A DNA stretch of 64,000 bases from Eucalyptus grandis (GCF_016545825.1 NC_052619.1:37911682-37975681), one strand, 5' to 3'. Positions 1 to 11,777 are shown, counted from the stretch's first letter. Numbers and translations are program-made. Notes: generated by a model not told the origin, from the sequence alone.

Positions 1-1195
1 GATCTGTGAAGTTTTTTGTTTTTTGTTTTTCATTTGGTGGTCAAGATAAAATGTTGTCTCTTTTTGAAAATATGTTACTTAAAAGATGCAATCACATGCG
101 ATAATCAAACCTTCAACTGGATTATAGATGATAGATATAAATGAAAGAAATCTTGCACAGTAGCTAGTGCGTCAAAATTACAAAAAATTAATTCAAACTT
201 GACGGAATCCGCATTCACTTTTGAGAGCAGTGAGGATACATCAATATTAAAATTAGGAAGCTACTACAAAAACTCCAGGTTGGAGCAGTTAATTACGATG
301 TTAGGAGATTTTCAAATGCCCATTACGAAAAGAAAATTTGAAATCAAATTGTCCAAAAAAATTCCATGTATGAGTTTCCCACATCAGGAACTTCTGTTGC
401 TAGCATGGGGACAAAAAAATTGATACTTTTGGCATAAAGTACAAGGACTATGTTGGAAAAAAAGGGGTAATCTCAATTTTCTCTTAAAAGTACATGGATC
501 ACTTGTGACATGACCTCTTATTGATAGCATAAATTAAATTTTATCTTACTTTTGTTAACATGGAAATAACGCTTTATATCATCCTTTTCCAATCGCCTCT
601 TTATCTGCTAACCAAAAAAGAAAATCACCACTTTATCTCTCGATTGCATACTAAGAAACTTGGTTGGAAACTGTATCACTGGGACCGATTAAAAATTAAT
701 ACGGTGATCGACCAGATTAAAAAAATCTATCCAAGCATTAAAATAAAGATTGACAAACAAAAGGACCAAAATCTAATTTACTTTTCAAGCTAATTTTCAT
801 GAGAAAAGTTCAAGCTAATTTTCATGAGAAAAGTTCACTCTGCCCTCATTCAAACGCTTCTTTGCCCTTTTATATAACCAAAGATAAGCGCATGCAAGAG
901 TTATGGAAGTCCTTAGGTGGCCGGCACACAGGGCAGTAATTCAAAGTATATGGATTGATAAGCTAGTAAACATCACTCACCTATTGATGAGTTCAAAGCT
1001 GTTGCGACCCTCTTCTCCAACGTGGTTTTAGAAATGGATGGGTTCAAAGGTAATGCCCAAAGGTGGGCCAATGACCCTTAATTAGGTGTGGGTTCTCCCA
1101 AGCTTTTATCCCACGAGTCAAAGGTGGGCCACCAAATTCCACGGGCCAACAACCCTTAAGTCGGCTCACAAATAAAAGTTCTCTTGTAATTCAAC
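1..1195. other. Gene-free AT-rich flank
   Basis: No ORF here resembles a known protein and no RNA gene was recognised. The longest ORFs (77 and 74 codons) are lysine- and isoleucine-rich with no motif. The missing 5' half of the copia element that begins near 1196 (5' LTR, PBS, N-terminal gag) is not recognisable here, so that element is 5'-truncated or too decayed to see. Confidence 0.5.
784..833. repeat. 25-bp perfect tandem duplication
   Basis: Two adjacent identical 25-bp units, starting TTCAAGCTAATTTTC, occupy 784-808 and 809-833, followed by a 4-bp start of a third unit. No function is implied; it looks like a replication-slippage product. Confidence 0.85.
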
Positions 1196-3075
1196 ATGGG
1201 ATGGGTTTCTTAGGTCAAAGGAGTAATTTTAAGAGCAGCAAAAAGGAAAAACAATTCCAACAACAATTATTTATCTTTGCATGGAAAAGAGTTTCTCACA
1301 ATGGTCCAAGAATGAAAAATTCTCATGTTGATTTTATGCATTCGCAAGGTCATAAGCCACAATTCAAACAAAACAAGTCCAAGAAGCTTGTGAAAGGAAC
1401 AAACAAAGTCATTTCCTATCAAATATGTAACAAGTAGGAATATATTGCTTTAGATTGCTTTATTCGCTTTAATCAATCTTTCCTCCCATTAGATGTGCCA
1501 AAGACATTAGTTGCACTTATTGTTGGAGATGATAAGACTCAGAATGGTTCATTAATACCGGAGCTTCAAATCACATGATCGAAAGTGAAGATACCTTCTC
1601 AACTTATGACCATATATCGGGAAAGATAGTGTAATGGTTGGAAATGATGATTCGCTTAAAATTTTGCATACTAGTGATGCTCATATCAATTTGGGCCAAA
1701 AGAACATTGACTTAAAAAATGTTCTACTTATTACTCAAATGAAAAAAAAAAATTATTAATGAGCTAATTTACAACTGACTATCCTCTAAATTTTGAGTTC
1801 TCTGCCACTGGTTTTGTGATAAAGGACAAGAAAATGGAAAATGTTCTAACAGTTGGAGACCATGAAGGTGATCTATATACCTTGAAGGCACCAAAAGAAA
1901 CACTATCTTCAAATTGGGTTAGGAAAGTGATGAAGTACTTGACATCAAAGCTTGCTGATAATTTGTCATCTACAAAATAAAGGTGATATTACTGTTTCTG
2001 CTTGGAATAAACCTACTACCATATGTAATAGTTGTCAAATGGGTCGAGCATCTAAATTTCTTTTTTTCCCTTCCAAATCTAGTACTACAAGGCCTTTTGA
2101 AAAATACAATGTGATTTGTTGGGAAAGGCTTTGATAATCTCATTTCAAAGGTTTCAGTTTTATGTTTGCTCTGTGGATTATTATATGGGATAAAAATGGT
2201 TGTTTCCATTATGGCAAAAGTCCAACTTTTATGCATGTTTTCTTAATTTTGAGAAATATTTGGAAAAATAATTTGGAGGGTTTATTAAAATCTTTCAATC
2301 GATGAAGCAGGAGAGCTTAACCAAGCAGATTTCTTCATTTGCAAAAGAATAGCATTACTAATCAAGTATCTTGCCAAAATACTTCAAAGCAAAATGGAGT
2401 TGCGCGAAAACATGGGCACATATGTAAATTTGGTTTGACTATGCTTCATCGAAGTTGCATTCCTAAAAAATACTGGGTTGAAGACTTTTAAACGGCATAT
2501 TATCTCTTGAATTGGCTTCTCATAAAGGAGCTGGGCATGAAATCGCCATATGAATTCTTATTTGGCAGAAAACTAAATTATAATTCTTTGCAAGTTTTTG
2601 GTTGTAGATGCTTTCCTTATCTTTGGGACTACACCAAAAATAAGTTCGATGCTCGGACGTTACCATGTGTGGTTCTTGGTTATAGTGATCCCATAAGGGA
2701 TACCGGTGCCTCTATCCTCCAACTAGTCGAATCTACATGTCACGACGTGTCGTTTTTGATGAAATCGTATTTCCTTATCTCATGCTCAGCTCATTCTTTC
2801 AAGATCAAAAAGTGATAAAGGGGGATATGTGAATTTATAAGCTGGCCAAATCAAAACAAGACAACGTTGGACTCGAAACTTTTACATTTGTATTTGCAAC
2901 AAGGTGCATTCTTCGATCAATCACATGGTGACTTATTAAATTCTGCTATCCATGATACTTCATGAAGACAATGTTGATGGAGGTGAATCAAATGTTCACC
3001 AAAATCATGTTGAAATTTGTAGTGATCTGCTTAATTTTTCATGCAATTTGGCAAATGGAGGTTCCTCTCTTCAAT
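1196..3075 (+). pseudogene. Ty1/copia element, part A: gag zinc knuckle, protease, integrase (decayed)
   Basis: Plus-strand remnant of a copia polyprotein. Around 1399-1480 is a degraded CCHC knuckle: ICNK, an in-frame stop, then ALDCF, with the first Cys and the His replaced by Tyr. At 1545-1577 is the protease signature WFINTGASNHM, where the catalytic Asp is Asn (AAT at 1554-1556). GAG-pre-integrase sequence follows near 1860-1980. Integrase C-terminal sequence at 2400-2815 includes SPYEFLFGRK, LQVFGCRCFPYL and VVLGYSD; the frame shifts after VVLGYSDP, where the expected continuation (RCLYPPTSRIYMSRRVVF) is found in another frame. Stops and shifts throughout show it is dead. It continues in parts B (4950) and C (9802). 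The upstream limit is approximate. Confidence 0.85.
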
Positions 3076-4949
3076 AGCACATTCACACACTCGAAATCAT
3101 TCAATTTATAAACCAAGATCCATTCCATAATATGAGGAACTCACGCCTCACTCAATAATATGCAAGCATAAACCAAGATCCATTTCATATTACGAGGAAC
3201 TCATGCAGATGGGGTTCATTTATTAATAGCCAAAATCCATTGATTCTTTCAGAATCCACCGGCCATTCAAAATCATTTGAGCATCCAAAATCCATTGGTT
3301 GATGGCTTAACCGAAATCCATCGGGTAATGTTGCCAAAATCTATCGATTGATGGCTAAAAATTAGTCCATCGTGTGACCATGCATTAAACAAATAACCCG
3401 ATTCTTATCTTCACCTTTAGTCGAAGGGGCCTGAAGGTGTGCCATCCATAAGTGTGTAGAATGACTTACCTGAAACCATGATGTTGAACATGTCATGTAT
3501 GAATCAAGGATTGCGGGTCGATCCGACATGTTTGAACACTTATTTAGTATCAAACTTGGCTTGGAAACGATATGCCTCAACACCACATCGAGACCAAGAA
3601 AGGATCGATCTATCGTGATCCCACATACGTTCAGGCTGACAAAATCCTTTTTTAGAGCTCGACATGTGAACTAGAACATGCACTTGTGAAATAGAGTGAT
3701 ATAGTTTTGTAAGGAAATAACAAGGTCTCACAAAAACATTTTCCAAATTGGTTTGATCAAAGCATAACCAAAGTAAATCAAATTAGCACACTAGCTGAAC
3801 TTCTTCCAAAGCAACTCAAGGAAAAGCACGAGTCGAAGCTCAACAAGTAAGGACCGAAACTCATCCAACAAGAATCGTGGTCTAAACCGACCCAAATAGG
3901 ACATTAGCAGAACCTCATCAAGTAAGAACAACATTCCAAATAATTTCAAACAAGGACTTGTTATACACTTGGAATAGGATAACACAATGCTCTAATCAAA
4001 TATCATTAAGTTCACTTACAACTATCTAAACTGGTGGCCTCACGGTGGCCCAAATGGCGTCGGTGAACGGCGGCTTGAAGGATGCCTAGGAGAGAGAAAG
4101 CCAAAGGAAGAGAGAGGGAGAGGCGGTTGGTGATGGAGAGGGGAAGAAGCAGGGTTTATGTGTCTAAAATATTGGGAAAGAATGAGTTCTCTCCCTATTA
4201 TAGAGCTCCCTCCAATAATTGTCTTGTTAAGGCTTTTAATGTCAAGGACTTAGGCGGCAAGTCTAATAAGTAAGGTGGAAGGTTATGATATCACCAAGGT
4301 TCTAGAATCTATGTGTCAAACTTCTAATTGGTTCATCTCACCCCATAATAATGTTCCTCAATTAATGAAGTGGTCTTCCTAATCCTCTCTATAAATGGCG
4401 TCCAAGGGCTTCTTGAATGGCTCCATTATTTAATTCCAATTATCTCAAGTGAAGAAGCATTCAGGGAAGACATTAGTTGGATGACAACTTGGTCTTCAAG
4501 TCTCACTCTAGGAGAATGATTAGCCCTAAACAATTAGGGACACCTAAGCAAGTGATTCAACTTGGTTCTGATTAGTCATATGGGATCGATCAATTCACCT
4601 TGACACATGGTCGCATTGAATCAGCTCATGGTCATTCACAACTAGTACAATGACCTTGTGGAATCGCCCGTGACTGGTACACGGCCATGCAGAATTGATC
4701 CATAACCATCTATTGATTGGTTCATGATGGTGCGTGATCATCTCGCGACCGATCTTTATAGTCGAGTAACCTATCGATGGTCGAATACTTTATTGAAGTA
4801 TAGCCAATCCTTTAGTCACCTATTCTTGAATAGGCCAATCGGCTCATAATCGAATCTCGGGTCAACTTGGGCCTATTCCTGGCATTAGCATGTCGATCCT
4901 TAACCTGCTAATCGGAACCAAAGTAATGGTTGAAATCGAGGATGTTACA
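3076..4949 (-). mobile_element. Probable solo LTR or LTR fragment inserted in copia pol (minus orientation)
   Basis: Non-coding block separating copia integrase from reverse transcriptase. Its right end reads GAGGATGTTACA, so the reverse complement starts TGTAACATCC, a start typical of plant gypsy LTRs and related to, but distinct from, the TGTGACATCC family elsewhere in the window. The left boundary is unclear. A TG at 3161 preceded by TAATA, compared with CAATA after 4949, would give a 4/5 target duplication, but the local tandem repeat confuses this. No coding domain was seen inside; the GA-rich stretch at 4082-4150 is low-complexity. Confidence 0.45.
3110..3212. repeat. About 60-bp tandem duplication
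   Basis: The motif ATAAACCAAGATCCATT followed by a diverged GAGGAACTCA occurs near 3110 and again near 3170, a period of about 60 bp. It lies at the left edge of the LTR-like insertion and blurs that boundary. Confidence 0.7.
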
Positions 4950-5465
4950 CAATAATTTCTTGAACAAGTGCAGGTATTGTGAAGCCTAATCCAAAATATG
5001 CCAATTTACATATTGTGGATTCTATACCAAAGGAGTTGAACAATGTACACTTTGCTTTGAAACATCCAGGGTGGTTGATGACAATGAAAGAGGAACTTGA
5101 GGCACCGCATCGGAATAAAACTTGGACTCTTGTTCCACGTCCTTCAAATACTAATATTGTGGGATGTAGATGGGTTTTAAAGTCTAAATTAAAGGCCTAT
5201 GGTACATTAGAAAGATTAAAAAGCAAGATCGGTCACCAAGGGATATAGTCAAGTAGCAAGAGTAGATTTCCTTCAGAGTTTCTTGCTAGTTATTCGACCA
5301 TGAATACAAGAACGATCTTCACAATTGCTAAAATTAAACATTGGCCCATCAATCAACTAGACGTTAAAAATGTCTTCTTACATGGTTTTATAGCACAACT
5401 TGTTTATATGGAGCAACCGCTAGGTTTTAAGGACAAAAATCATTTGTCTTATGTTTGCAAACTAG
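4950..5465 (+). pseudogene. Ty1/copia element, part B: N-terminal reverse transcriptase
   Basis: Continuation of the copia polyprotein. Motifs KPNPKYA, LKHPGWLMTMKEEL, NKTWTLVPRPSNTNIVGCRWV, then after a frameshift near 5220 IRTIFTIA-like sequence, KHWPINQLDVKNVFLHGF and VYMEQPLGFKDKNH match the N-terminal part of the plant copia RT domain (RVT_2 type). The reading ends abruptly in CKL at about 5460, where the MITE is inserted. The homologous sequence resumes at 9802 with the same CKL codons duplicated, which identifies the insertion and its target duplication. Confidence 0.9.
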
Positions 5466-6597
5466 GGAAGAAGGACACTAGAAGTGTCATAAGTTATGTA
5501 TGGTGCTCACTTTAGTGTCAAAGCTTTTGCCAGTTCACTTTGAGTGCCAAAATCAGAAAAAAAAAAAAAAAAACAATCACTCAAGTGCCTCTAATAAGAA
5601 ATTCTAGATAAAGAAATTATGTGACATTTATAATTAAAATTTTTAGTTAAGGTGGCATTTTTTTGATAATGAAATGATCATTTTTTAATAATGATTGACA
5701 CTAAAGTGATCATTTTTTAACAATGACTAACACTAAAGTGATTACTTTTAAACCTACTAATGTCGTTTAGGAGTTATATTGTCACACCCCGATCCTCGCG
5801 CACGCGCCCATCCCTCACCTTGGTCGATTAAAATTTTGCGATATCCCAGAACATATCACCAACTCCTTCATTTTCATATGCACATGCGAAAGTAATTAAA
5901 AATCCCCAGACAATAAAACATTGGGATATAATAGTAGAACTAAATTTCAAACTCTTAAAAACCTTCACTCTTATGTACACGGTGAACTATTAATTTAATT
6001 CACATTAAACCAATTTAAAAACAAGGTCTACAATAAGAAGTGGGGTTCTAGAAGCTACGGGTCCCCGCCCTCCTCTTCATCATCCTATACACTCCAACTG
6101 GAGCCTTTAGCAGACTGCACCGAATTTTTGAGATCTTCAACATCCAAGTCTACTGCATCTAGGGACCTAAAATGGTTATTCAATAACCAATGAGACAATG
6201 TCTCAACAAGTTCTACCCCCTAAGACCCGATTAGTAAACTACACCTTAGGGCTGCCTATGCACAACATGAGTCAAAGGACTTACCTTGGCCTCGGATTCC
6301 ACCTGCATATTAGCATAGTTCAATAGACACCCTAGCAATCACATCAAAGATCGATATCTCGATCAATCGACCTAGTCGATTACAAATAAACAAGACCACT
6401 CACCAGTCCTTTCCATTCAACCAATCAATTAACATATCAAATCAAAGCAATGATCAATCGACCTAGTCGATAACGTCTCAATCAAACCATTCACCGATCA
6501 TTTCAACTATTCCAACTCAATTCCAAATTTTGAATCACGATCCTTAGGACACAACTTATCTATAGGTGGTAATCACGACTCCACCAAGCAACTTTCT

Positions 6598-6860
6598 TAG
6601 ATTTAGTGACTTTACGGTCCCACCCGACCCTTCCAAGATCTAGTGGCTTTATGGTCCCACCCGACCCTTTCATGATCTAGTGGCTTTATGGTCCCACTCG
6701 ACCCTTTTAAGATCTAGTGGCTTTATGATCCCACCGACCCTTTCAAGATCTGATGGATTTACGGTCCCAGCTGACCCTTTCAAGATCTAGTGGCTTTATG
6801 GTCTCACCGACCATTTCAAGATTTGATGGATTAACGGTCCCACCCGACCCTTTCAACTAA
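6598..6860. repeat. Minisatellite, about 37-bp unit x 7
   Basis: About seven imperfect units built on GATCTAGTGGCTTTATGG plus TCCCACCCGACCCTTTC. It lies in the intron-like interval of the solo LTR, the same relative place where other family copies carry arrays of unrelated units. Confidence 0.85.
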
Positions 6861-7130
6861 GGCCAACAATATTGTACCTCGTAATTAAATTCCTCAATTT
6901 CATAATATCTTGGCATAATTTGTTGGTATCAAAGATACTCGATAAAATCTTGTGTGTGGGTACACAATCGGCCTTAGTCAAAATAGAATAGTTTCCTTTC
7001 TATAAATCCCACCATTTTCTGTAGTCTACCAAAACATTTTTGGCATTGTCAACCAATGCTTGGTTATTTTTCAATTAATAACCGAAGATTATTCAATTTA
7101 GGAATAAATCCTAAAATCACTCATAAATCA

Positions 7131-7430
7131 ATTTAGCACAAAATAAAGCTCAATTAAATAAACGGACTGCACCACAACAATCAGCACGAAATTCTGGTCA
7201 CTAGCCATCCTGGTTGAATTTTCGGAAAATAAATAATTAAATAAATAATTTCGAAAATTAAATAAATAAACACAATAATTCCAATTTAGCACAACATGAA
7301 GCTTAATTAAATAAACGGACTGCACCACGATCATCAGCATAAAATCCCGGTCACTGACCATGTTAAATTTTCGGAAAATAAATAAATAATTAATTAATTT
7401 CGAAAATTAATATTTAATTCATAAAAATTT
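7131..7430. repeat. 153-bp tandem duplication inside the solo LTR
   Basis: Segments beginning TTTAGCACAA at about 7132 and 7285 share the AAACGGACTGCACCAC core, a CAGCA...CGGTCACT stretch and an AATAAATAA-rich tail. Divergence is visible but modest. Confidence 0.75.
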
Positions 7431-9801
7431 CAATTAGGCCCGAATTGTCTAATTAACACCCGATAAGGGTCGGGAAAAATCCCAAGAAGCATCCAATAAA
7501 TACTATAGGTAATTCTCTATCTAAGTACACTAATCAAACAACTAATATGCAATGCAATTAACTAATAATCGCTAATCAATTCTAATCTAACCACTTAATT
7601 ACACTTAACTAATACTAATCAACCCTTAGGCATAATTAGCAAACTAAGAAAGCATTAGTGAGTAAAACTCACTTGGCAAAGCGAAGATCGGAAACCGCGA
7701 CGGCAACGCGACGGCGGCCGAACTTGGGCCGACTTGCTTCACGAGCCCAAGATGGGCTGAACTTGTTGGCTCGAGGACTGGATTTGCTGGGCTGTTCTTG
7801 GGTCAAAACTTGTTGGACTGAAATTAGAAGTGGGCTGCTGGGCCTAAGCCAAGAAGAAACTGTTGGGCTTCAAGTGGCACTCAATTCATTGGCTTCGTGG
7901 ATGTGGGCCTGCCTTCAACGCAAAATGATGGGCTGCACGCTGGAATTTCTTTGGTCAAATGAGGGCTTCCATGAGTGGCGTCGTTGACCAGCGTGAGTGG
8001 AGGTGGACGGCAGAACTCGGTGGGTTCGTGCGGCGTCGATTGAAGAAGCTGGGCCGTTGAGGATCGTTGGGCCGAGGAAGAGAAGGCACGGCGTGAGGAC
8101 GTGCTAGCAAGTCAACCAACGAAGCTAGCGGGGAAGCATGACTGGTTTGTTGACCGAAAGATGGTGCTGCAGAGTTCGGTGAGCTGGATTCGTGGCAGAG
8201 TTTCGCTGGCTTCATGAGCGGAAGACACAGCAGAGATGGAGACGCACGGCAGCTTGTTCGGTGGCTTGGTGGTCAACAAAAATCAACGCTGGTGGAGAAG
8301 CGGACGAGTGGCAGCTGCTTCGTGTGGGCTGGGACGCTTGGTGGAACATGGGCTATTCGAAGGAGTCAACAATGGTGGAGAACGGGGCTTCTTCGGTTGA
8401 CCGGTGAAGATGGGGACTTGGAAGTGGCAGAAGCCGAGCGGGTGCAGGGAAATGGGAGAGTTTGCTGGTTTCGGTGGGTGAGATCAATAAAAGAAATGAA
8501 AAGCAAGCAGAGACAAAAGAGATGAGGGTGAGTGGATGAAGAGAAGAAGAAGCAGAACCGAAAGAAGGATCGGGGGAAGTGGGATGCATGAAGATGGAGA
8601 GGGTTGAGGCGTGCGACTGAAGTTTTGGGGAAGAGAGAGAAAAGTCCATAATCCTATCCAAAAACATAAATGCATGGCCCCCCAAATAGTGCTCAATATT
8701 ATCCCTTGGTCTCTATTATTTTCTTGAAATAAAAACCCACCAAAATCCGATTTTTGGAAGCCAAAATTCCAGCTCTATCCCAAGCTCCGAATTTTAAATT
8801 TTTGGACTTCAATAACTTCGACTCATTCTTCGTTCGATGTCCAATTTAGCCAAGGAAAAAGCCCATATGATTTTTGTAAGTCCCCAACATCCAGCGGTTC
8901 GATAAAGAGGCCAACAATCCAATCAATTTGGCCGATCCAATTTTCTGCTAATTTTCCGTGGCATCCGATTCGATTTTCCGTAAAAGTCTCGGAATCTCGA
9001 AAAATCTTCGAGACTGATTTGACGCTCCTAAAATTTATTGTGACACGACGGAATCTTCAGTTTCTGAAATCGGACTCGAATTCATAGTTAATTTCCATTC
9101 GACGTGTTTTTAGCGTGATCTAGGCTACTAGGTAACTTTCAGGCATTTTTAGTGCAAATGACCCGTGGTCAATTTTCTTCGAGTCATTATAAACCTGCTC
9201 GACTCATTGGCGACTCTCGATTGTCGTGAAAATCTCGAGGATTCAAATACGGACACAGGATACCAAAACAATAAGAAAATTAGTCTAGTGTCGGTCGACG
9301 AGAATTTTCTAATTTAGTGGTGTCACCCACGATTAGCCACACATCTCTGTCAAACCATTCTATCTCTGATTTCAAATCGATTTTATACTATGTCGCAATG
9401 GCCTTTAAAGATAGACACGATCGAGAAGCCGATTCCTAATTGAATTCTCAAGTCTATTTGCCTTAAAATCCTTATTAATTTCCCCAAATAACCTAGTTAT
9501 CTCGAGAGTGATCAGCTCTGAGAATAGCCTTATAGGCGCATCAATGAAATGCCCGATTCATTCAGTAGAAAACAGAGTTGAAAATTTGGGATGTCACATA
9601 TATGCTGATTGGACATGTTGCAAGTCATATAAGAATGAGAAATTAATAAAGCATGGCCATGCCAAATTTTCGATGACTCAAATCAGAATTATCATTTAAC
9701 TGATTTTTTTTTTTTTAAAGTAGCATTTAAGTGATCCCAAAAAACTTTTGACATTAAAGTAAGCGCATTACACACTTATGACATTTTTAGTGTCCTTTTC
9801 T

Positions 9802-10908
9802 TGCAAATTGGAGAGAACTTTGTATTGTGCCTTAATCAAACACCAAGTGGTTTGATTGCTTTAGCTCATTTTTTTTGGCACAATTTCTTTTGTAGTATTA
9901 CAGATCCTTCGTTGTTCATTACAAAAAATCAGATCATGGCATTCTAGCTTTGCATTTATATGTAGATGACATGACTGTTATATGTGATTATCTAAAATTG
10001 CTTGATGAACTCATCTCTTATGGAGTAGCGAATTTGCAATGAAGGAAATGGGGTTGTTACACTATTTTCTAGGGGTGGAGGTTAGGATATTGTACAGTGG
10101 CCTTTATTTGTGCCAACAACAATACGCTTTGTCAATTCTTAAACTTGCACAAATTGACGGCTACAAGCTTATTTTCACACCTATGGCCGCTAGTTCTCAT
10201 TCTAATAATAGATGCAAGACTATTTTCGAATCTTACGCTATATCGAAATATCATCGGAGCTTTTTAATATCTCATGATGACATGGTCGGATATTTCATAT
10301 GTAGTCAATTTTATCTGACAATTCATGCATCAACGTCGTGAGTCATTTTTAAATTGTGAAGTGCATTTATGTTATGTCAATGACACAACAGATTGAGGCA
10401 TGCAAATCTTGTCTAAGTAAACTTTTGACTTTTGTGTCTTTTGTGATGTAGATATGGTAGGTTGTCGCTTGACTTGATGATCACTACTGGATTTTGTACT
10501 TTCTTAAGTAGCAACTGTATTTTATGGATTACTAAGAAGCAATGTATGGTTGCTTGATCTGGTGCTGAGGCATGGCATTGACAGCTGCAAAAATTACATG
10601 GATGTCATTCATTTGAGGAGATTTGGGTATTCATCCCTCTAGTTCACAAATGTTATTTTGTGATAATATTAGTGCACTTTATATATCGATTAATCTAGTG
10701 TTTCATGCAAGAATTAACATATGAAATAAGATTATCATTACGTGTGAGAAAAAGTGGCTCTTGGAACACTTGTAACTAAGTATGTTCCTTATATGCATTT
10801 ACCAGATCTCTTCATGAAACTATCAACTAGAAAGGCATTTAAAAACTTATGTTGCAAATTGGGAATTTGGGATTCTCCTATTCCCAATTTGAGGGGGAGT
10901 AAAGGCAC
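9802..10908 (+). pseudogene. Ty1/copia element, part C: RT catalytic core and RNase H end
   Basis: Resumes the copia polyprotein after the MITE. The catalytic YVDD box is intact at 9959-9970, followed by KEMGLLHYFLGVEV and LCQQQYAL (10039-10130), typical of the end of copia RT. Further on, KKQ...VA and SGAEA near 10525-10570 and KLGIWDSPIPNLRGS near 10855-10900 match copia RNase H and the conserved C-terminus. Numerous stops (for example TAG where Gln or Arg codons are expected) and frameshifts show decay. A polypurine tract, GAGGGGGAGTAAAGG, lies at about 10892. Confidence 0.88.
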
Positions 10909-11150
10909 TGATTTATCAATTAGGAAAAAAGAATCTAGAAAAAACAATTAAAATCACAAGCCGATTTTTGGAGATACTAGAATAAAGGGATTGACATTGT
11001 AATATAATGATATTTTCATTTATTATTTTCCATTGTTGTATTGTTTCCTTACAAAGTGGAACATTTGTGATATCTTTATATAATTAAAATCATCTCAATA
11101 ATTGTATCGTGAGATCAATAATAAAATACTTTTATCCTTTTACAGCACAC
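10909..11150 (+). mobile_element. Probable 3' LTR of the copia element
   Basis: Starts with TG directly after the polypurine tract and runs as AT-rich sequence to about 11150 (…CTTTTACAGCA). Its end contains ATCAATAATAAAATAC, the kind of polyadenylation-rich end common in copia LTRs. The 5' partner is not visible in the window, so both boundaries are inferred. Confidence 0.5.
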
Positions 11151-11777
11151 CCATCGATTTGTGATGACTGGTGACGCAAGTGAATTCCCAGAGCAAGTAT
11201 TAGCTATTCCCATGATTCTACGGTGCTTTTAAGATAGTCACTGTTATTATTTCTAAACAAGAAAGTAGTGTGGTCTACACTCAAATTGGTATCTATGCTT
11301 TTAGTTGTGAATTTCTAATTTTTGTCGCCTGAAGGTATATATCTCATGTTTTACTGAATGATGTAACGAAACCTTTTTACCAATAAAAAAAAAAATTCTG
11401 ATTTCTGTTTTTCTGGCCAAATAGTTCTGAATCTCTTTAGCTCTCTTCTCCTAGAGAGTTTAAAATTTTTCCATTGGATTCATTATATTTCCGGTCTATA
11501 CTAATAACTTGATTTATCAAAGATCAAACTTCGTCCTACTCGGCTCTCAAAATACCAACACCATACAAAGAAAGTAGAAACAGCAATTATTAGGACAATT
11601 CAAAGTCATATACGTAATGAAATTGAAGATACACTTCAAAAAGCTCAGAAAAAGAAGAATCTGTAAAGTTGGACACGCAATTTCATCGTACTGCTCTAAG
11701 AAAAAGCAATAAAAGAAAGAAATTTCAACGAAACCATTCTATTGATCCTTTTCTTCGACCGTAAAAAGTGAGGGTTT
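11151..11777. other. Intergenic, downstream of ERF gene
   Basis: No gene. An A-run preceded by AATAA at 11382-11395 looks like the tail of an old retrosequence on the plus strand, but nothing upstream of it is recognisable. The 3' end of the minus-strand ERF transcript must lie here; I see no clear minus-strand AATAAA. Confidence 0.4.

Larger units (their letters stand above)
5780..9598 (-). mobile_element. Solo LTR of the Ty3/gypsy family, inserted in the MITE
   Basis: Starts TGTCACACCCCGATCC and ends TTGGGATGTCACA, flanked by perfect 5-bp duplications TATAT (5775-5779 and 9599-9603). In inverted orientation these are the same termini as the LTRs of the gypsy element at 21817-36814, so this is a solo LTR in minus orientation, 3819 bp. 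It contains no element-coding sequence. Inside are a minisatellite (6598-6860), a 153-bp tandem duplication (7131-7430), and a GC-rich segment (about 7670-8620) with several overlapping ORFs that match nothing I recognise. On the minus strand a donor-like GTGAGTTTT (about 7670) and an acceptor-like TTTTAG|GTCC (about 6165) bracket an intron-like stretch. Confidence 0.85.
5466..9801. mobile_element. MULE-type MITE (about 0.5 kb) split by a solo LTR
   Basis: Terminal inverted repeats of about 58 bp, perhaps up to 95 bp, start GGAAGAAGGACACTAG on the left; the inverted right end starts AGAAAAGGACACTAAA. The element sits between TGCAAACTAG (5456-5465) and TGCAAATTGG (9802-9811), a 10-bp target duplication with two differences, as expected for Mutator-like elements (8-11 bp). 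Without the LTR at 5780-9598 and its 5-bp duplication, only about 0.5 kb of MITE remains (5466-5779 and 9604-9801) with no transposase. Internal short repeats around ACACTAAAGTGAT lie at 5695-5750. This is a non-autonomous element inserted into copia RT. Confidence 0.8.

Noticed and set aside
7658..8696. Overlapping ORFs of 70-110 codons on both strands
   Set aside because: They lie in the GC-rich part of a solo LTR; mutually overlapping, low-complexity, no recognisable domain. Better explained by GC content.
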